This document shows positions 8,234 through 16,223 of a stretch of DNA of 29,339 bases, in pieces. The DNA is taken from the NCBI GenBank assembly GCA_964468655.1, contig CAYXUG010000025.1, forward strand, positions 1-29,339. The letters run 5' to 3'. The translations under genes and the position numbers were made by a program. Below the pieces are notes generated by a model. The model ran no database searches. It was not told the origin of the DNA and saw nothing but the letters and a program-made list of their open reading frames with translations. The DNA is from CAYXUG01 sp964468655. GTDB lineage: Bacteria > Fidelibacterota > Marinisomatia > Marinisomatales > CAYXUG01. How positions within the stretch are numbered: position 1 is the first letter of the stretch; each line of letters begins with the position of its first letter.

Positions 8234-10468
8234 TTACAGCAGTGATGCGGGGTCAACATCCACAACAGCTGAAACACCTTTTCTTTTGGTTAATATCTTT
8301 TCTTTAATCAATTTGTTTCTCAGGAATGTATGAAGTTTTTCTCCATTTTTATCTTTGTTTTTTGGAGAGCTGACAATGATATGATACCTGAATTGTCCTC
8401 TCAGTTTTTCAATGGGACATGGTGCCGGTCCGAATAAACGGAATTGTTTTGGGATGTTATTTAATTTCTTCAAAACATTGTGCGCACTTTTTTCTACCTG
8501 TTTTTTATCTTTACCGCTGAAATTGAATTTAACAATCCAACTAAACGGGGGGTACATCAGTTCCTTTCTTTCACTCAAACAGATGTTATAGTATTTCTGC
8601 ATATCCAGTTTTGATGCGCGTATTATGACCGTATCATCCGGATTATTCGTTTGAATGATAACCTCTCCCGGTTTCTTACCTCTGCCTGATCTGCCTGCAA
8701 CCTGATATATCAATTGAAATGTTCGTTCACCGGCTCTGAAATCCGGTAAAAATAAACCGAGATCGGCATTTATGACTCCCACCAAAGTTACATTCGGGAA
8801 ATCCAAACCCTTTGCAATCATTTGAGTTCCAACAAGAACATCGTATTCACCATTTTTAAATGATGCCAGTTTTTTTACAGTTTCTCCTCTTTGCCTCACA
8901 GAATCAATATCCATTCTTGTAACTTTAATCTTGGATATTGCTTCTCTCAATTCATCTTCAATTTTTTGAGTCCCCGCACCACTCAAGACTATTTGATTAC
9001 TTCCACACTCCTGACAGACTGGGGGGACAGGATAATCCGAATTACAATAATGACACTTTAATTTGTTTTCTGTTTTATGGAAAGTCAGAGAAATTTGACA
9101 CTGCTTGCAATATTCAACATTTCCACAATCCCGGCAGTTAATGTAGGGTGAAAATCCGCGCCTGTTTTGCAGCAAGATTATCTGCTCATTTCTCTCTAAA
9201 CAATCTTCAATTTTCTCCAGCAATAATCTTGAAAAAAGTATTTTGTAATTTTCTGTTTCAGCTCTTTCCAGATTCATGTCTACCAGATGAACTTTAGGAT
9301 ATTTTGCTCCACCATATCTTTTTTTCAATTCAACAAAGTCCAATTTTTTGATGGCTTGATTATAGTAGGATTCCATGCTTGGCGTTGCGCTGGAAAGGAT
9401 TGTCAGTGATTTATTTAATTTCCCTCTCATTAATGCAACGTCACGGGTGTGGTAACGTGGAGCGGGACTATCCTGTTTGAAACTGCTTTCCTGCTCTTCA
9501 TCAACAATAATGAGTCCAACATTTTTCAACGGAGTAAATATGGCGCTTCTTGCTCCGATGACAATGGAATATTCTTTCAGGCAAATCTTCTGCCAAGTCA
9601 TTTGCCGTTCGGTTGTGGTCATTCGACTGTGCCAGATTGCAACTCTTTCACCAAAAACAGACCTGAATCTGCCACCTATTTGAGGCGTTAAAGAAATTTC
9701 AGGAAGTAAAATGATGGAAGTCAATCCCATTTCTTCTGCATGTTTTGCCAATGCGATATAGATTTCAGTTTTCCCACTTCCTGTCACACCCCGCAGGAGG
9801 TAGGACGAAAATTTATTTTTACCAAGATTCAATTTTAACTTAGCAATTACCCCCTTCTGTTCTTTGGAAAACTTTACAATTATTTTTGACGATTTGATTC
9901 CAAGATTTTTAAAATCCGGTTTAATTGGAACTTTTGACAGGGTAATAAACCCTTTCTTTTCCAATGGTTTTATTACGCCGTATGAATTTTTCACCAAATT
10001 ATTTAGAGACGAAACAGGAACAGATTTCCCCAATTTTTGAAGTGTAGTATAAAAAAGAAATTGCTGTCCTGCTCTCTCGCGCAGCTGTTTAAAATCATTT
10101 TCCGTTATTTTTTCTGCTTTAGCATAAAGACTAACCGGTGGAGTATAATTGCTTGAAAAGGATGAGGGTAAAGCAGTTTTTGCCACCTGTCCGAGGGGAG
10201 TGAAATAATAATTACTGACCCATCCAAGAAGCTTCCAGAGAACCTCATCAAAAACAGGCGTATCATCAACAAGGGAGGTTATAGATAATATTTTCCCCTT
10301 ATAATCAACTTTATTTTTTAATTGGGTGATTACACCCTGTACTGACTTTTTGGATCCAAAGGGTACTCTGACCCTCACGCCCACATTAACAGACTTTTTT
10401 AGTGGTTCCGGTACAGAGTAGGTAAATGATTGATAGCTTGATATAGGAAAGGAGACATCTGCAAACAT
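8234..10468 (-). CDS. priA: Primosomal replication restart helicase PriA
   Basis: A 744-aa superfamily 2 helicase that reloads the replisome at stalled forks. The N-terminal 3'-DNA-binding domain includes YSVPEPLKKSVNVGVRVRVPFG. The Walker A motif GVTGSGKTEIY is at residues 227-237, the Walker B box DEEQ at 323-326, and LSSATPSMES is motif III. Two groups of zinc-binding cysteines follow (CRDC, CKQC, CHYC, CQEC) at about 455-500, as in the family. GTQMIAKGLDFPNVTLVGV and QVAGRSGRG are the late helicase motifs. All key residues are present and the length is normal. ATG at 10468. It is the first gene after the rplI terminator, and the next gene begins 3 bp after its stop, so it heads a small unit with the porQ-like and MATE genes. 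Confidence 0.96.
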   Translation of the reverse strand: MFADVSFPISSYQSFTYSVPEPLKKSVNVGVRVRVPFGSKKSVQGVITQLKNKVDYKGKILSITSLVDDTPVFDEVLWKLLGWVSNYYFTPLGQVAKTALPSSFSSNYTPPVSLYAKAEKITENDFKQLRERAGQQFLFYTTLQKLGKSVPVSSLNNLVKNSYGVIKPLEKKGFITLSKVPIKPDFKNLGIKSSKIIVKFSKEQKGVIAKLKLNLGKNKFSSYLLRGVTGSGKTEIYIALAKHAEEMGLTSIILLPEISLTPQIGGRFRSVFGERVAIWHSRMTTTERQMTWQKICLKEYSIVIGARSAIFTPLKNVGLIIVDEEQESSFKQDSPAPRYHTRDVALMRGKLNKSLTILSSATPSMESYYNQAIKKLDFVELKKRYGGAKYPKVHLVDMNLERAETENYKILFSRLLLEKIEDCLERNEQIILLQNRRGFSPYINCRDCGNVEYCKQCQISLTFHKTENKLKCHYCNSDYPVPPVCQECGSNQIVLSGAGTQKIEDELREAISKIKVTRMDIDSVRQRGETVKKLASFKNGEYDVLVGTQMIAKGLDFPNVTLVGVINADLGLFLPDFRAGERTFQLIYQVAGRSGRGKKPGEVIIQTNNPDDTVIIRASKLDMQKYYNICLSERKELMYPPFSWIVKFNFSGKDKKQVEKSAHNVLKKLNNIPKQFRLFGPAPCPIEKLRGQFRYHIIVSSPKNKDKNGEKLHTFLRNKLIKEKILTKRKGVSAVVDVDPASLL

Positions 10469-10506
10469 AGGGGTTTAAAATAGAAGGCGCAGATAGAAAG
10501 TGCAAT

Positions 10507-10536
10507 AAAAAAACCCCGCCGAAAGGCAGGGTTTTT
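10507..10536 (-). terminator. Rho-independent terminator after rplI
   Basis: Read on the minus strand, the stem CCCTGCC, a TTTC loop and GGCGGGG (one G-U pair) is followed by seven T. It starts about 20 bp after the rplI stop and ends the ribosomal protein operon. On the plus strand the hairpin is followed by only five T and nothing is transcribed toward it, so the minus direction is the relevant one. Confidence 0.88.
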
Positions 10537-10554
10537 CACGATTTCCAAACAGTT

Positions 10555-10998
10555 CTATTCTTTAATTACATACACTTTCACTTCTGTTTCAATATCGTTG
10601 GGCAGTTTAATAGGTACATTGTAAATGCCAAGCGCTTTGATAGGTTCTTCGAGAATAATATCTTTTTTATCAATATTGAATCCACTTTCTTTCAGCAGTG
10701 TTTCAATCGTTAACGATGTCACGGAACCAAACACTCGATCTTCGTCACCAACTTGAACCGGCGCTGACAGTTTCAAATTAGCCAATTTATCAGCAACTGC
10801 CTGTGTTTTGGTAATATCTTTGTTTAATTTTGCTTCTTCTGCTTCCCTTTGAAGTTCAACCACTTTAACGTTTCCCACAGTTGCTTGAACCGCAATTCCC
10901 TGAGGAATGAGATAGTTTCTGGCATATCCCGTTTTTACTCTGACAACGTCTCCAATTTCTCCAAGTGATTCAACAGACTGTTTCAAGATGACTTCCAT
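10555..10998 (-). CDS. rplI: 50S ribosomal protein bL9
   Basis: A 147-aa protein of normal length. The N-terminal domain MEVILKQSVESLGEIGDVVRVKTGYARNYLIPQGIA has the family signature G(x)2G(x)4VKxGYxRNxLxPxGxA. A charged connecting helix (VELQREAEEAKLNKDIT) and the C-terminal domain (GSVTSLTIETLL...) follow. It binds 23S rRNA near the L1 stalk base. ATG at 10998 follows a GGAGGT ribosome binding site. It is the last gene of the rpsF-rpsR-rplI unit, directly before a terminator. Confidence 0.97.
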   Translation of the reverse strand: MEVILKQSVESLGEIGDVVRVKTGYARNYLIPQGIAVQATVGNVKVVELQREAEEAKLNKDITKTQAVADKLANLKLSAPVQVGDEDRVFGSVTSLTIETLLKESGFNIDKKDIILEEPIKALGIYNVPIKLPNDIETEVKVYVIKE

Positions 10999-11018
10999 AT
11001 CTTTTTACCTCCAAACTC

Positions 11019-11246
11019 CTATTTAAATTCGGTACCTGTGGATGATAACAAAGCAATGTTTCTTGCGCGTTTTATTGCGCCGGTTAGCCGTCTCTGATGT
11101 TTAGCGCATGTGCCTGTTACTCTCCCTGGGATAATTTTACCCTGTTCAGTTAAAAATTTTCGGATTTGTTTAACATTTTTATAATCTATTATGAGTTCCG
11201 GTGACTCACAAAATTTACAAATACGTCTTCTTCCTATAAATGCCAT
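11019..11246 (-). CDS. rpsR: 30S ribosomal protein bS18
   Basis: A 75-aa protein of usual length that pairs with bS6 on the platform of the small subunit. The sequence RRRICKFCESPELIIDYKN and KIIPGRVTGTCAKHQRRLTGAIKRARNIALL is diagnostic. The cysteines CKFC near the N-terminus and the later GTC suggest the zinc-binding (C+) form of bS18. ATG at 11246 is preceded by GGAG. It lies between rpsF (14 bp away) and rplI (20 bp away). No ssb gene is present between rpsF and rpsR, unlike in many Firmicutes and others. Confidence 0.97.
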   Translation of the reverse strand: MAFIGRRRICKFCESPELIIDYKNVKQIRKFLTEQGKIIPGRVTGTCAKHQRRLTGAIKRARNIALLSSTGTEFK

Positions 11247-11260
11247 AATAAATTACTCCT

Positions 11261-11698
11261 TTATTCTTCCACTGTTTCTTCAACTACAGGTTCTTCATCA
11301 GATTGATCTTCATCCGCTGTTTCTTCTTTCTCTTCAGATTTGACGGGTTCTTCCACTTTTTCCTGATGCGTTCCTTTCGCTTCAAAAGGTTCAATCTCTC
11401 TTGGTTGAATAGGTTCATCAAGACGTACAACAATATGCCTCAGAATTGAGCGATTCAACTTAAGCCAGTTGTTAAATTCATCGACAAATGACTTCTCTGT
11501 TTCATATTGAAGAAGAAGGTAAGTCCCGTAGTTGTGGTTTTCAATGGGATATGCCAGTTTTCTTTTTTCCCATACGTAGGAATTAATCACATTTCCACCC
11601 AACTGATTCACTTGTTGATTTACCTCATCCTGTATTTGGGAAAGTCTATCTTCTTCGACGTCAGAACCTACTATATAAAGTGTTTCATAATATTTCAC
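11261..11698 (-). CDS. rpsF: 30S ribosomal protein bS6 with acidic C-terminal tail
   Basis: A 145-aa protein. The N-terminal 95 residues are standard bS6: YETLYIVGSDVEEDRLSQI, VINSYVWEKRKLAYPIENHNYGTYLL and NRSILRHIVVRLDEP. The remaining ~45 residues are an acidic tail rich in Glu (VEEPVKSEEKEETADEDQ...). E. coli bS6 also has a Glu-rich end added by RimK, but here the long tail is encoded. The start is a GTG at 11698, supported by the strong AGGAGG seven bases upstream. bS6 binds bS18, whose gene follows directly. The gene starts 14 bp after the hppA stop, so hppA and the ribosomal genes probably share a transcript. Confidence 0.96.
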   Translation of the reverse strand: MKYYETLYIVGSDVEEDRLSQIQDEVNQQVNQLGGNVINSYVWEKRKLAYPIENHNYGTYLLLQYETEKSFVDEFNNWLKLNRSILRHIVVRLDEPIQPREIEPFEAKGTHQEKVEEPVKSEEKEETADEDQSDEEPVVEETVEE

Positions 11699-11712
11699 GA
11701 TTTTTCCTCCTA

Positions 11713-13743
11713 TTATAACAATGGGGCGATCACCAATGAAACCACCGACATAAGTTTAATCAGAATATTCAAAGACGGTCCCGCAGTATCCTTAAAGGGA
11801 TCGCCAACTGTGTCACCAATGACGGCAGCTTTATGAGCATCGCTTCCCTTACCGCCGTGAGCACCGGTTTCAATATATTTTTTTGCATTATCCCAAGAAC
11901 CGCCTGCATTCGCCATGAAGATGGCAAGCAGAACTCCGCTAACTGTAACCCCAGCCAGAACACCTCCCAGCATTTCAGGATCTTTCAGCACCAGTCCGAA
12001 GAACACCGGAGTAAGAACCGCCAGCAGTCCCGGGGCAATCATCCGCTTGATAGCCGCCGCAGTAGCAATATCCACACATCTAGCATGATCAGCTTTGGCT
12101 TTTCCTTCCAGCAATCCTTCGATTTCCCGAAACTGCCTTCTGACTTCCTCAATCATTTCAAAGGCGGCTTCGCCAACAGCCCGCATAGCGAAAGACGAAA
12201 AAAGAAATGGCAATGCACCTCCAATTAACAGTCCTGCCATAACCGTAGGCTTCATAATGTCAATTGACTCCAGTCCTACTTTTGTCTGATAAGCACCGAA
12301 CAAAGCCAGGGTAGTTAACGCCGCGGAACCAATGGCAAATCCTTTACCAGTGGCAGCAGTAGTGTTGCCCACTGCATCCAGTTTGTCTGTTCTTTCTCTC
12401 ACTTCAGCAGGAAGTTCAGCCATTTCGGCACAACCACCGGCGTTATCAGCGATGGGACCATAAGCATCCACAGCCAATTGTATTCCCGTAGTGGAAAGCA
12501 TTCCCAAAGCAGCAATTGCAATGCCGTAGAGACCTGCAAAATTGTACGCGACTATGATAGCAATGGCGATACTGAGAACGGGAAACAAAGTTGACTGCAT
12601 CCCGTTCGCCAACCCGGAAATGATATTTGTAGCCGCACCGGTTTCACTCGATTTGGAGATGCTTCTCGCCGGTCCGCGGGATTCTGCAGTGTAGTATTCT
12701 GTAAACGTGCCTACAAGAATCCCTGCTACCAAGCCTGTGATTGTAGCACCAAAAATATCTATACCTTCTACAACTTTTTCTTTCAGGATAACCGCTTCCG
12801 GGACAAAATGTTGAATGATAAAGTAACTTGCTGCTAACATCAATACCCCAGCTCCGTACGTCCCGATATTGAGTGCTGTTTGCGGATTCCCGCCTTCCTT
12901 TGTTCTCACAAAAAATGTACCGGCGATTGATACAAGAATTCCTGCTCCTGCCAAGTACAACGGTAACATAACCAAGTTCTCATATCCCGCTGCGGCGGCC
13001 AGTACCATGGCACCAATCATGGAACCCACATAAGATTCGAATAAATCCGCTCCCATGCCGGCTACATCTCCTACATTATCGCCTACATTATCAGCGATGG
13101 TTGCAGGATTTCTGGGATCATCTTCAGGTATTCCTGCTTCCACCTTGCCCACAAGATCGGCACCAACGTCAGCGGCCTTGGTAAAAATTCCACCACCGAC
13201 ACGGGCGAAAAGGGCAATAGATGAAGCTCCCATGGCAAATCCGGAAAGCAGTGTCATTACATGCTGAAGATCAGCACCTTCATGGAGTCCGCCATAAAAA
13301 GAGAATAGCAAAGACAGACCGATAACTCCCAGTCCCACAACGCTCATTCCCATCACCGATCCACCGGCAAAAGCAACACTGAGAGCAGAATTGAGACTTT
13401 TTCGTGCTGCTTGTGTCGTGCGATTATTTGCAGCTGTCGCCACTCTCATCCCGAAGAATCCTGCCAATCCGCTGCAAAAGGCACCAATAATAAAGCTTAC
13501 TGCTACCATACTTGTATTCGCAGACGCATTGCCCCATGCCAATAGTGCCGCTACTGCAATGACAAACACCGCCAAAACTTTATATTCCCGGGAAAGAAAA
13601 GCCATGGCACCTTCCCGAACAGCTAATCCGATTTCTACCATTTTCTCATTGCCGGGGTCCTGTTTGTTAACCCACGACGATTTGAGCAGTGCAAAAAGAA
13701 GCGCCATTACACCTGTAGCAGGAATCAAATAAAATAAATTCAT
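11713..13743 (-). CDS. hppA: Membrane-bound ion-translocating pyrophosphatase, K+-dependent type
   Basis: A 676-aa integral membrane protein with about 16 helices that hydrolyses pyrophosphate and pumps H+ or Na+. The substrate-binding segment has KAADVGADLVGKVE (189-202) and the acidic motif from DDPRNPATIADNVGDNVGD (208-226). A second acidic motif, GDTVGDPFKDTAGP, is near the C-terminus. The motif GNTTAATGKG (459-468) has Ala where K+-independent enzymes have Lys, so this should be the K+-dependent subfamily; that subfamily includes both H+ and Na+ pumps and the ion is not settled here. Its ATG overlaps the pth stop by one base (TAATG), and rpsF begins 14 bp after its stop. It is therefore embedded in a translation-gene operon. 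Confidence 0.96.
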   Translation of the reverse strand: MNLFYLIPATGVMALLFALLKSSWVNKQDPGNEKMVEIGLAVREGAMAFLSREYKVLAVFVIAVAALLAWGNASANTSMVAVSFIIGAFCSGLAGFFGMRVATAANNRTTQAARKSLNSALSVAFAGGSVMGMSVVGLGVIGLSLLFSFYGGLHEGADLQHVMTLLSGFAMGASSIALFARVGGGIFTKAADVGADLVGKVEAGIPEDDPRNPATIADNVGDNVGDVAGMGADLFESYVGSMIGAMVLAAAAGYENLVMLPLYLAGAGILVSIAGTFFVRTKEGGNPQTALNIGTYGAGVLMLAASYFIIQHFVPEAVILKEKVVEGIDIFGATITGLVAGILVGTFTEYYTAESRGPARSISKSSETGAATNIISGLANGMQSTLFPVLSIAIAIIVAYNFAGLYGIAIAALGMLSTTGIQLAVDAYGPIADNAGGCAEMAELPAEVRERTDKLDAVGNTTAATGKGFAIGSAALTTLALFGAYQTKVGLESIDIMKPTVMAGLLIGGALPFLFSSFAMRAVGEAAFEMIEEVRRQFREIEGLLEGKAKADHARCVDIATAAAIKRMIAPGLLAVLTPVFFGLVLKDPEMLGGVLAGVTVSGVLLAIFMANAGGSWDNAKKYIETGAHGGKGSDAHKAAVIGDTVGDPFKDTAGPSLNILIKLMSVVSLVIAPLL

Positions 13744-14321
13744 TACTCCGTTACCTCCTCTATTTCTAACCTGTTAAATTCAGACATCGTTTTTCCTAGA
13801 CCATTTAACAATATGGATTCTGCTGCATCGGCTCCACGCTTGACCATTTCTTCAGCCAGTGGTCTATCCTGTTTTCGAAACTGCTTTAGCACATAGTTTT
13901 CAGACGGACGCATATTTTCTGATGTACCAATTCCCATTCGAATCCGGGGAAAATCAGTACTTTTGAGATGATATATTACCGACTCCAGCCCACGGTGGCA
14001 TCCGTCACCTCCACGTGGTCGGATTCTCAATGTTCCCAACGGAAGGTCCACATCATCCACTATCATGTGCAAGTCTGCCAGATCGATTTGCCATCGATCC
14101 CATACATCCTTCACCGGTATGCCGCTTGTATTCATCCCGGATGTAGGTTTGACCCACAGGATATCATCTGAAGTGTTCTCGGCAAAAACATAACCACCTT
14201 TGCCGGGACAAAAAGCAAGATTCCTGCGACGAACAAGTTCATCAACCACCCAGAACCCGAAGTTGTGCTTGGTGTGAGAATAGTGTAAACCCACATTTCC
14301 GAGACCAATAAATGCAATCAC
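13743..14321 (-). CDS. pth: Peptidyl-tRNA hydrolase
   Basis: A 192-aa enzyme that frees tRNA from peptidyl-tRNA dropped by ribosomes. The signature GLGNVGLHYSHTKHNFGFWVVDEL contains the catalytic-type His (KHN). KPTSGMNTSGIPV, the helper residues in MIVDDVDLPLGTLRIRPRGGDGCHRGLESV, and RIRMGIG are all family motifs. Usual length. The start is GTG at 14321, which overlaps the rplY stop in GTGA (4 bp), so translation is coupled to rplY. Downstream it overlaps hppA by one base. The order prs-rplY-pth is conserved in many bacteria. Confidence 0.95.
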   Translation of the reverse strand: MIAFIGLGNVGLHYSHTKHNFGFWVVDELVRRRNLAFCPGKGGYVFAENTSDDILWVKPTSGMNTSGIPVKDVWDRWQIDLADLHMIVDDVDLPLGTLRIRPRGGDGCHRGLESVIYHLKSTDFPRIRMGIGTSENMRPSENYVLKQFRKQDRPLAEEMVKRGADAAESILLNGLGKTMSEFNRLEIEEVTE

Positions 14322-15013
14322 TCAGAATCGCCTCCCTTTTTAACATCAGACGACTTTTCAGTACCATCACCTCCTTCAGGAGCTTCTTCACCTTCTGCGG
14401 CTTCTTCACCTTCTGCGGCTTCTTCACCTTCGATCTCTTCCTCTTCGATTTCTTCTTCAATGATTTCTTCTTTCGGTGCAAGAACAGAAACAGCTGTGAT
14501 TTCAGGATTTGTTAAAACCTCAAACTCCTCTAATGCCAAATCACTCACATGAAGCGTACTTCCAATTTCCAATTCCGAAATATCAACTTCAATCGATTCA
14601 GGAACTTCTGTAGCGAGACATCTAAGCTCGAGTTCAGTTATAGTTTGTGTGAGGATACCGCCCTCTTTGACTCCTAATGATTCTCCCACTATGACGATAG
14701 GAACATTGATATCAATTTTATCTTTCAGACTGACTCCGTATAGGTCAATATGAATAATTTCTTCCGATACAGGGTCGTACTGCAATTCTTTAAAGATTGC
14801 ATGTAATTTTTTCCCGCCAACAGTAACAGTGAAAACTCTTGAATGAGATTCAAGTGCATCTCTGAAATGCCGTCGATCAATTGAGAATGTTATACTTTTA
14901 CCCTCTGAGGAATAAAATATCCCGGGGATTTTATTTTCTTTTTTTAACCTGTGGACAGCCCGTTTTCCAAGAGCTTCCCGTTTTTCAACTTCCAGTTTAA
15001 ATTCTTCAGACAT
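14318..15013 (-). CDS. rplY: 50S ribosomal protein bL25 (CTC form) with repetitive acidic tail
   Basis: The start is the ATG at 15013, preceded by AAGGAGG; the open frame extends upstream into prs, but only this ATG gives the normal N-terminus (EEFKLEVEKREALGKRAVHRLKKENKIPGIFY). The protein is 231 aa. The 5S-rRNA-binding bL25 domain (to ~95) is followed by the CTC-type beta domain (VGESLGVKEGGILTQTITELELRC, VDISELEIGSTLHVSDL). It ends with about 45 residues of acidic low-complexity sequence containing GEEAAE repeats, encoded by an imperfect 18-bp tandem repeat at 14382-14431. The gene lies between prs and pth and overlaps pth by 4 bp. Confidence 0.94.
   Translation of the reverse strand: MSEEFKLEVEKREALGKRAVHRLKKENKIPGIFYSSEGKSITFSIDRRHFRDALESHSRVFTVTVGGKKLHAIFKELQYDPVSEEIIHIDLYGVSLKDKIDINVPIVIVGESLGVKEGGILTQTITELELRCLATEVPESIEVDISELEIGSTLHVSDLALEEFEVLTNPEITAVSVLAPKEEIIEEEIEEEEIEGEEAAEGEEAAEGEEAPEGGDGTEKSSDVKKGGDSE
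14382..14431. repeat. 18-bp tandem repeat inside rplY
   Basis: About 2.8 copies of GCTTCTTCACCTTCTGCG lie in tandem on the plus strand and encode the EGEEAA repeats of the bL25 acidic tail. Copy number can change without breaking the frame, because the unit is 18 bp. Confidence 0.85.
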
Positions 15014-15026
15014 GAAAACCTCCTTT

Positions 15027-15968
15027 TTAAAATTCGAATAAAGCGCTGATAGATTCACCATTGTGGATGCAATTAATCGCCTCCGAAAATAACCCGGCAA
15101 CAGAAATCAATTCTAATGTGTCAATCTTTCTGTTTTCAGGAATATCAATTGTATTGGTTGCGATCAATTTTTCAATGGGTGAATTCATAATTTTTTCAGG
15201 CGCATCGCCTGACAGAATTCCATGAGTCACTACAGCTATGACAGACACAGCCCCCTTATCAATCGACATATGGGCTGCGTTCACCATGGTTCCTCCTGTA
15301 TCAATCATATCATCAACAATAATGACTTGTTTTTTATCAAGATCACCGATTACATGAACCACTTCTGCTTTGTTAGGAGCCGGTCGTCGCTTGTCCACCA
15401 TGGCAAAACCAGTACCAAGATGTTTTGCGAATGATTGTGCCATCCGGGCGCTCCCCGCATCCGGCGCAAGAATGACTGATGACTCCGGATTTAAATCTAA
15501 GGTTCTTAATCTGTCAAAAATAATTCTTCTCGCGTATAAATGATCAAATGGCATGTTGGTAAATCCCTGAATTTGCGACGAATGTAAATCCATGGTTAAA
15601 ATTCTGTTTGCCCCAACAGAATTAATCATATCCATTATTGCCCTGGCAGAAATTGGTACTCGAGGTTGATCTTTTCTATCCTGCCTTCCGTAGCCATAAT
15701 AGGGAATAACGACCGTAACCCTATTTGCCGATGCTCTCACTGCGGCGTCAATAAGCAGTACAAGTTCCAAAATATTTTCAGCCGGAGGATTCGTAGATTG
15801 GACAATAAATACATCTTCACCGCGAATATTTTCTTTGTATTTCACCGACAGCTCGCCATCACTGAATTGTCCGATATCCACTGAACTCAGGGGTATACCA
15901 AGTTTATTAACTATTTCTTCAGCAAGCGGTAAATTTGATCGACCGCTGAATATTTTCATATTGTCCAT
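15027..15968 (-). CDS. prs: Ribose-phosphate pyrophosphokinase (PRPP synthetase)
   Basis: A 313-aa cytoplasmic enzyme making PRPP from ribose 5-phosphate and ATP for nucleotide, His and Trp synthesis. Family motifs are all visible: MKIFSGRSNLPLAEEIVNKLG, FSDGELSVKYKENIRGEDVFIVQS, YYGYGRQDRKDQPRVPISA, the catalytic loop start DKRRPAPNKAEV, and the PRPP-binding signature VIIVDDMIDTGGTMVNAA at about 213-230. Usual length. ATG at 15968 with AGGA seven bases upstream. It lies 13 bp before rplY and is the first protein gene after the two tRNA genes; tRNA-Gln next to ispE and prs is a common bacterial arrangement. Confidence 0.97.
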   Translation of the reverse strand: MDNMKIFSGRSNLPLAEEIVNKLGIPLSSVDIGQFSDGELSVKYKENIRGEDVFIVQSTNPPAENILELVLLIDAAVRASANRVTVVIPYYGYGRQDRKDQPRVPISARAIMDMINSVGANRILTMDLHSSQIQGFTNMPFDHLYARRIIFDRLRTLDLNPESSVILAPDAGSARMAQSFAKHLGTGFAMVDKRRPAPNKAEVVHVIGDLDKKQVIIVDDMIDTGGTMVNAAHMSIDKGAVSVIAVVTHGILSGDAPEKIMNSPIEKLIATNTIDIPENRKIDTLELISVAGLFSEAINCIHNGESISALFEF

Positions 15969-16022
15969 TTTATTTTCCTGTCATCTTTTCATTTCTGATG
16001 CACATTTAGAATTCTAACTACA

Positions 16023-16070
16023 GATTTCGGATCGCGGTTTCCCATAATACGAACTCGACGTTCCGAAATC
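16023..16070. repeat. 9-bp perfect inverted repeat upstream of prs
   Basis: GATTTCGGA at 16023-16031 and TCCGAAATC at 16062-16070 are exact reverse complements with 30 bases between them. It lies between the tRNA-Gln remnant and prs. The arm TCCGAA is also found in the small element at 16095-16166. No U-run follows on the minus strand, so it is not an obvious terminator. Confidence 0.55.
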
Positions 16071-16075
16071 GGCTC

Positions 16076-16187
16076 TGCTGCCGGGCTTGGATTCCCCACC
16101 TGAATGACGGAGGCGGGCAGGCCCGCCTACTCAAAGGATCCTTCGGAAATGAAATAGTCGGACAGGGAACCAAAATTAACGGCTCCA
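16076..16187 (-). pseudogene. Partial tRNA-Gln copy (anticodon loop to 3' end), split by an insertion
   Basis: Positions 16076-16094 (TGCTGCCGGGCTTGGATTC) are identical to 16222-16240, the 3' end of the intact tRNA-Gln. Positions 16167-16187 match 16241-16261 of the same tRNA in 19 of 21 bases. The two halves are adjacent in the real tRNA but are separated here by 72 bp. The copy stops at the anticodon loop, and the D arm and 5' acceptor strand are absent, so it cannot give a tRNA. This extent is what tRNA-targeting integrases duplicate, so it may be an old attachment site (inference). Confidence 0.75.
16095..16166 (-). mobile_element. 72-bp palindromic insertion in the tRNA-Gln remnant
   Basis: The sequence interrupts the tRNA-Gln copy exactly in the T loop. 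It contains the perfect palindrome AGGCGGGC-AG-GCCCGCCT at 16111-16128 and a second palindrome AAGGATCCTT. Read on the minus strand it starts CCTGTCCGACT and contains the 19-mer at 16132-16150 that recurs with one mismatch at 25709-25727. It encodes no protein and looks like a REP/MITE-type small element. Confidence 0.6.
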
Positions 16188-16223
16188 TTTCTTCTAATAA
16201 TTACAATAACTCTTCTCATTATG

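Noticed and set aside
14312..14515. Frames opposite the rplY tail giving repeated FFTFCG peptides
   Set aside because: They are the complement of the GEEAAE-coding tandem repeat and carry no independent coding signal.
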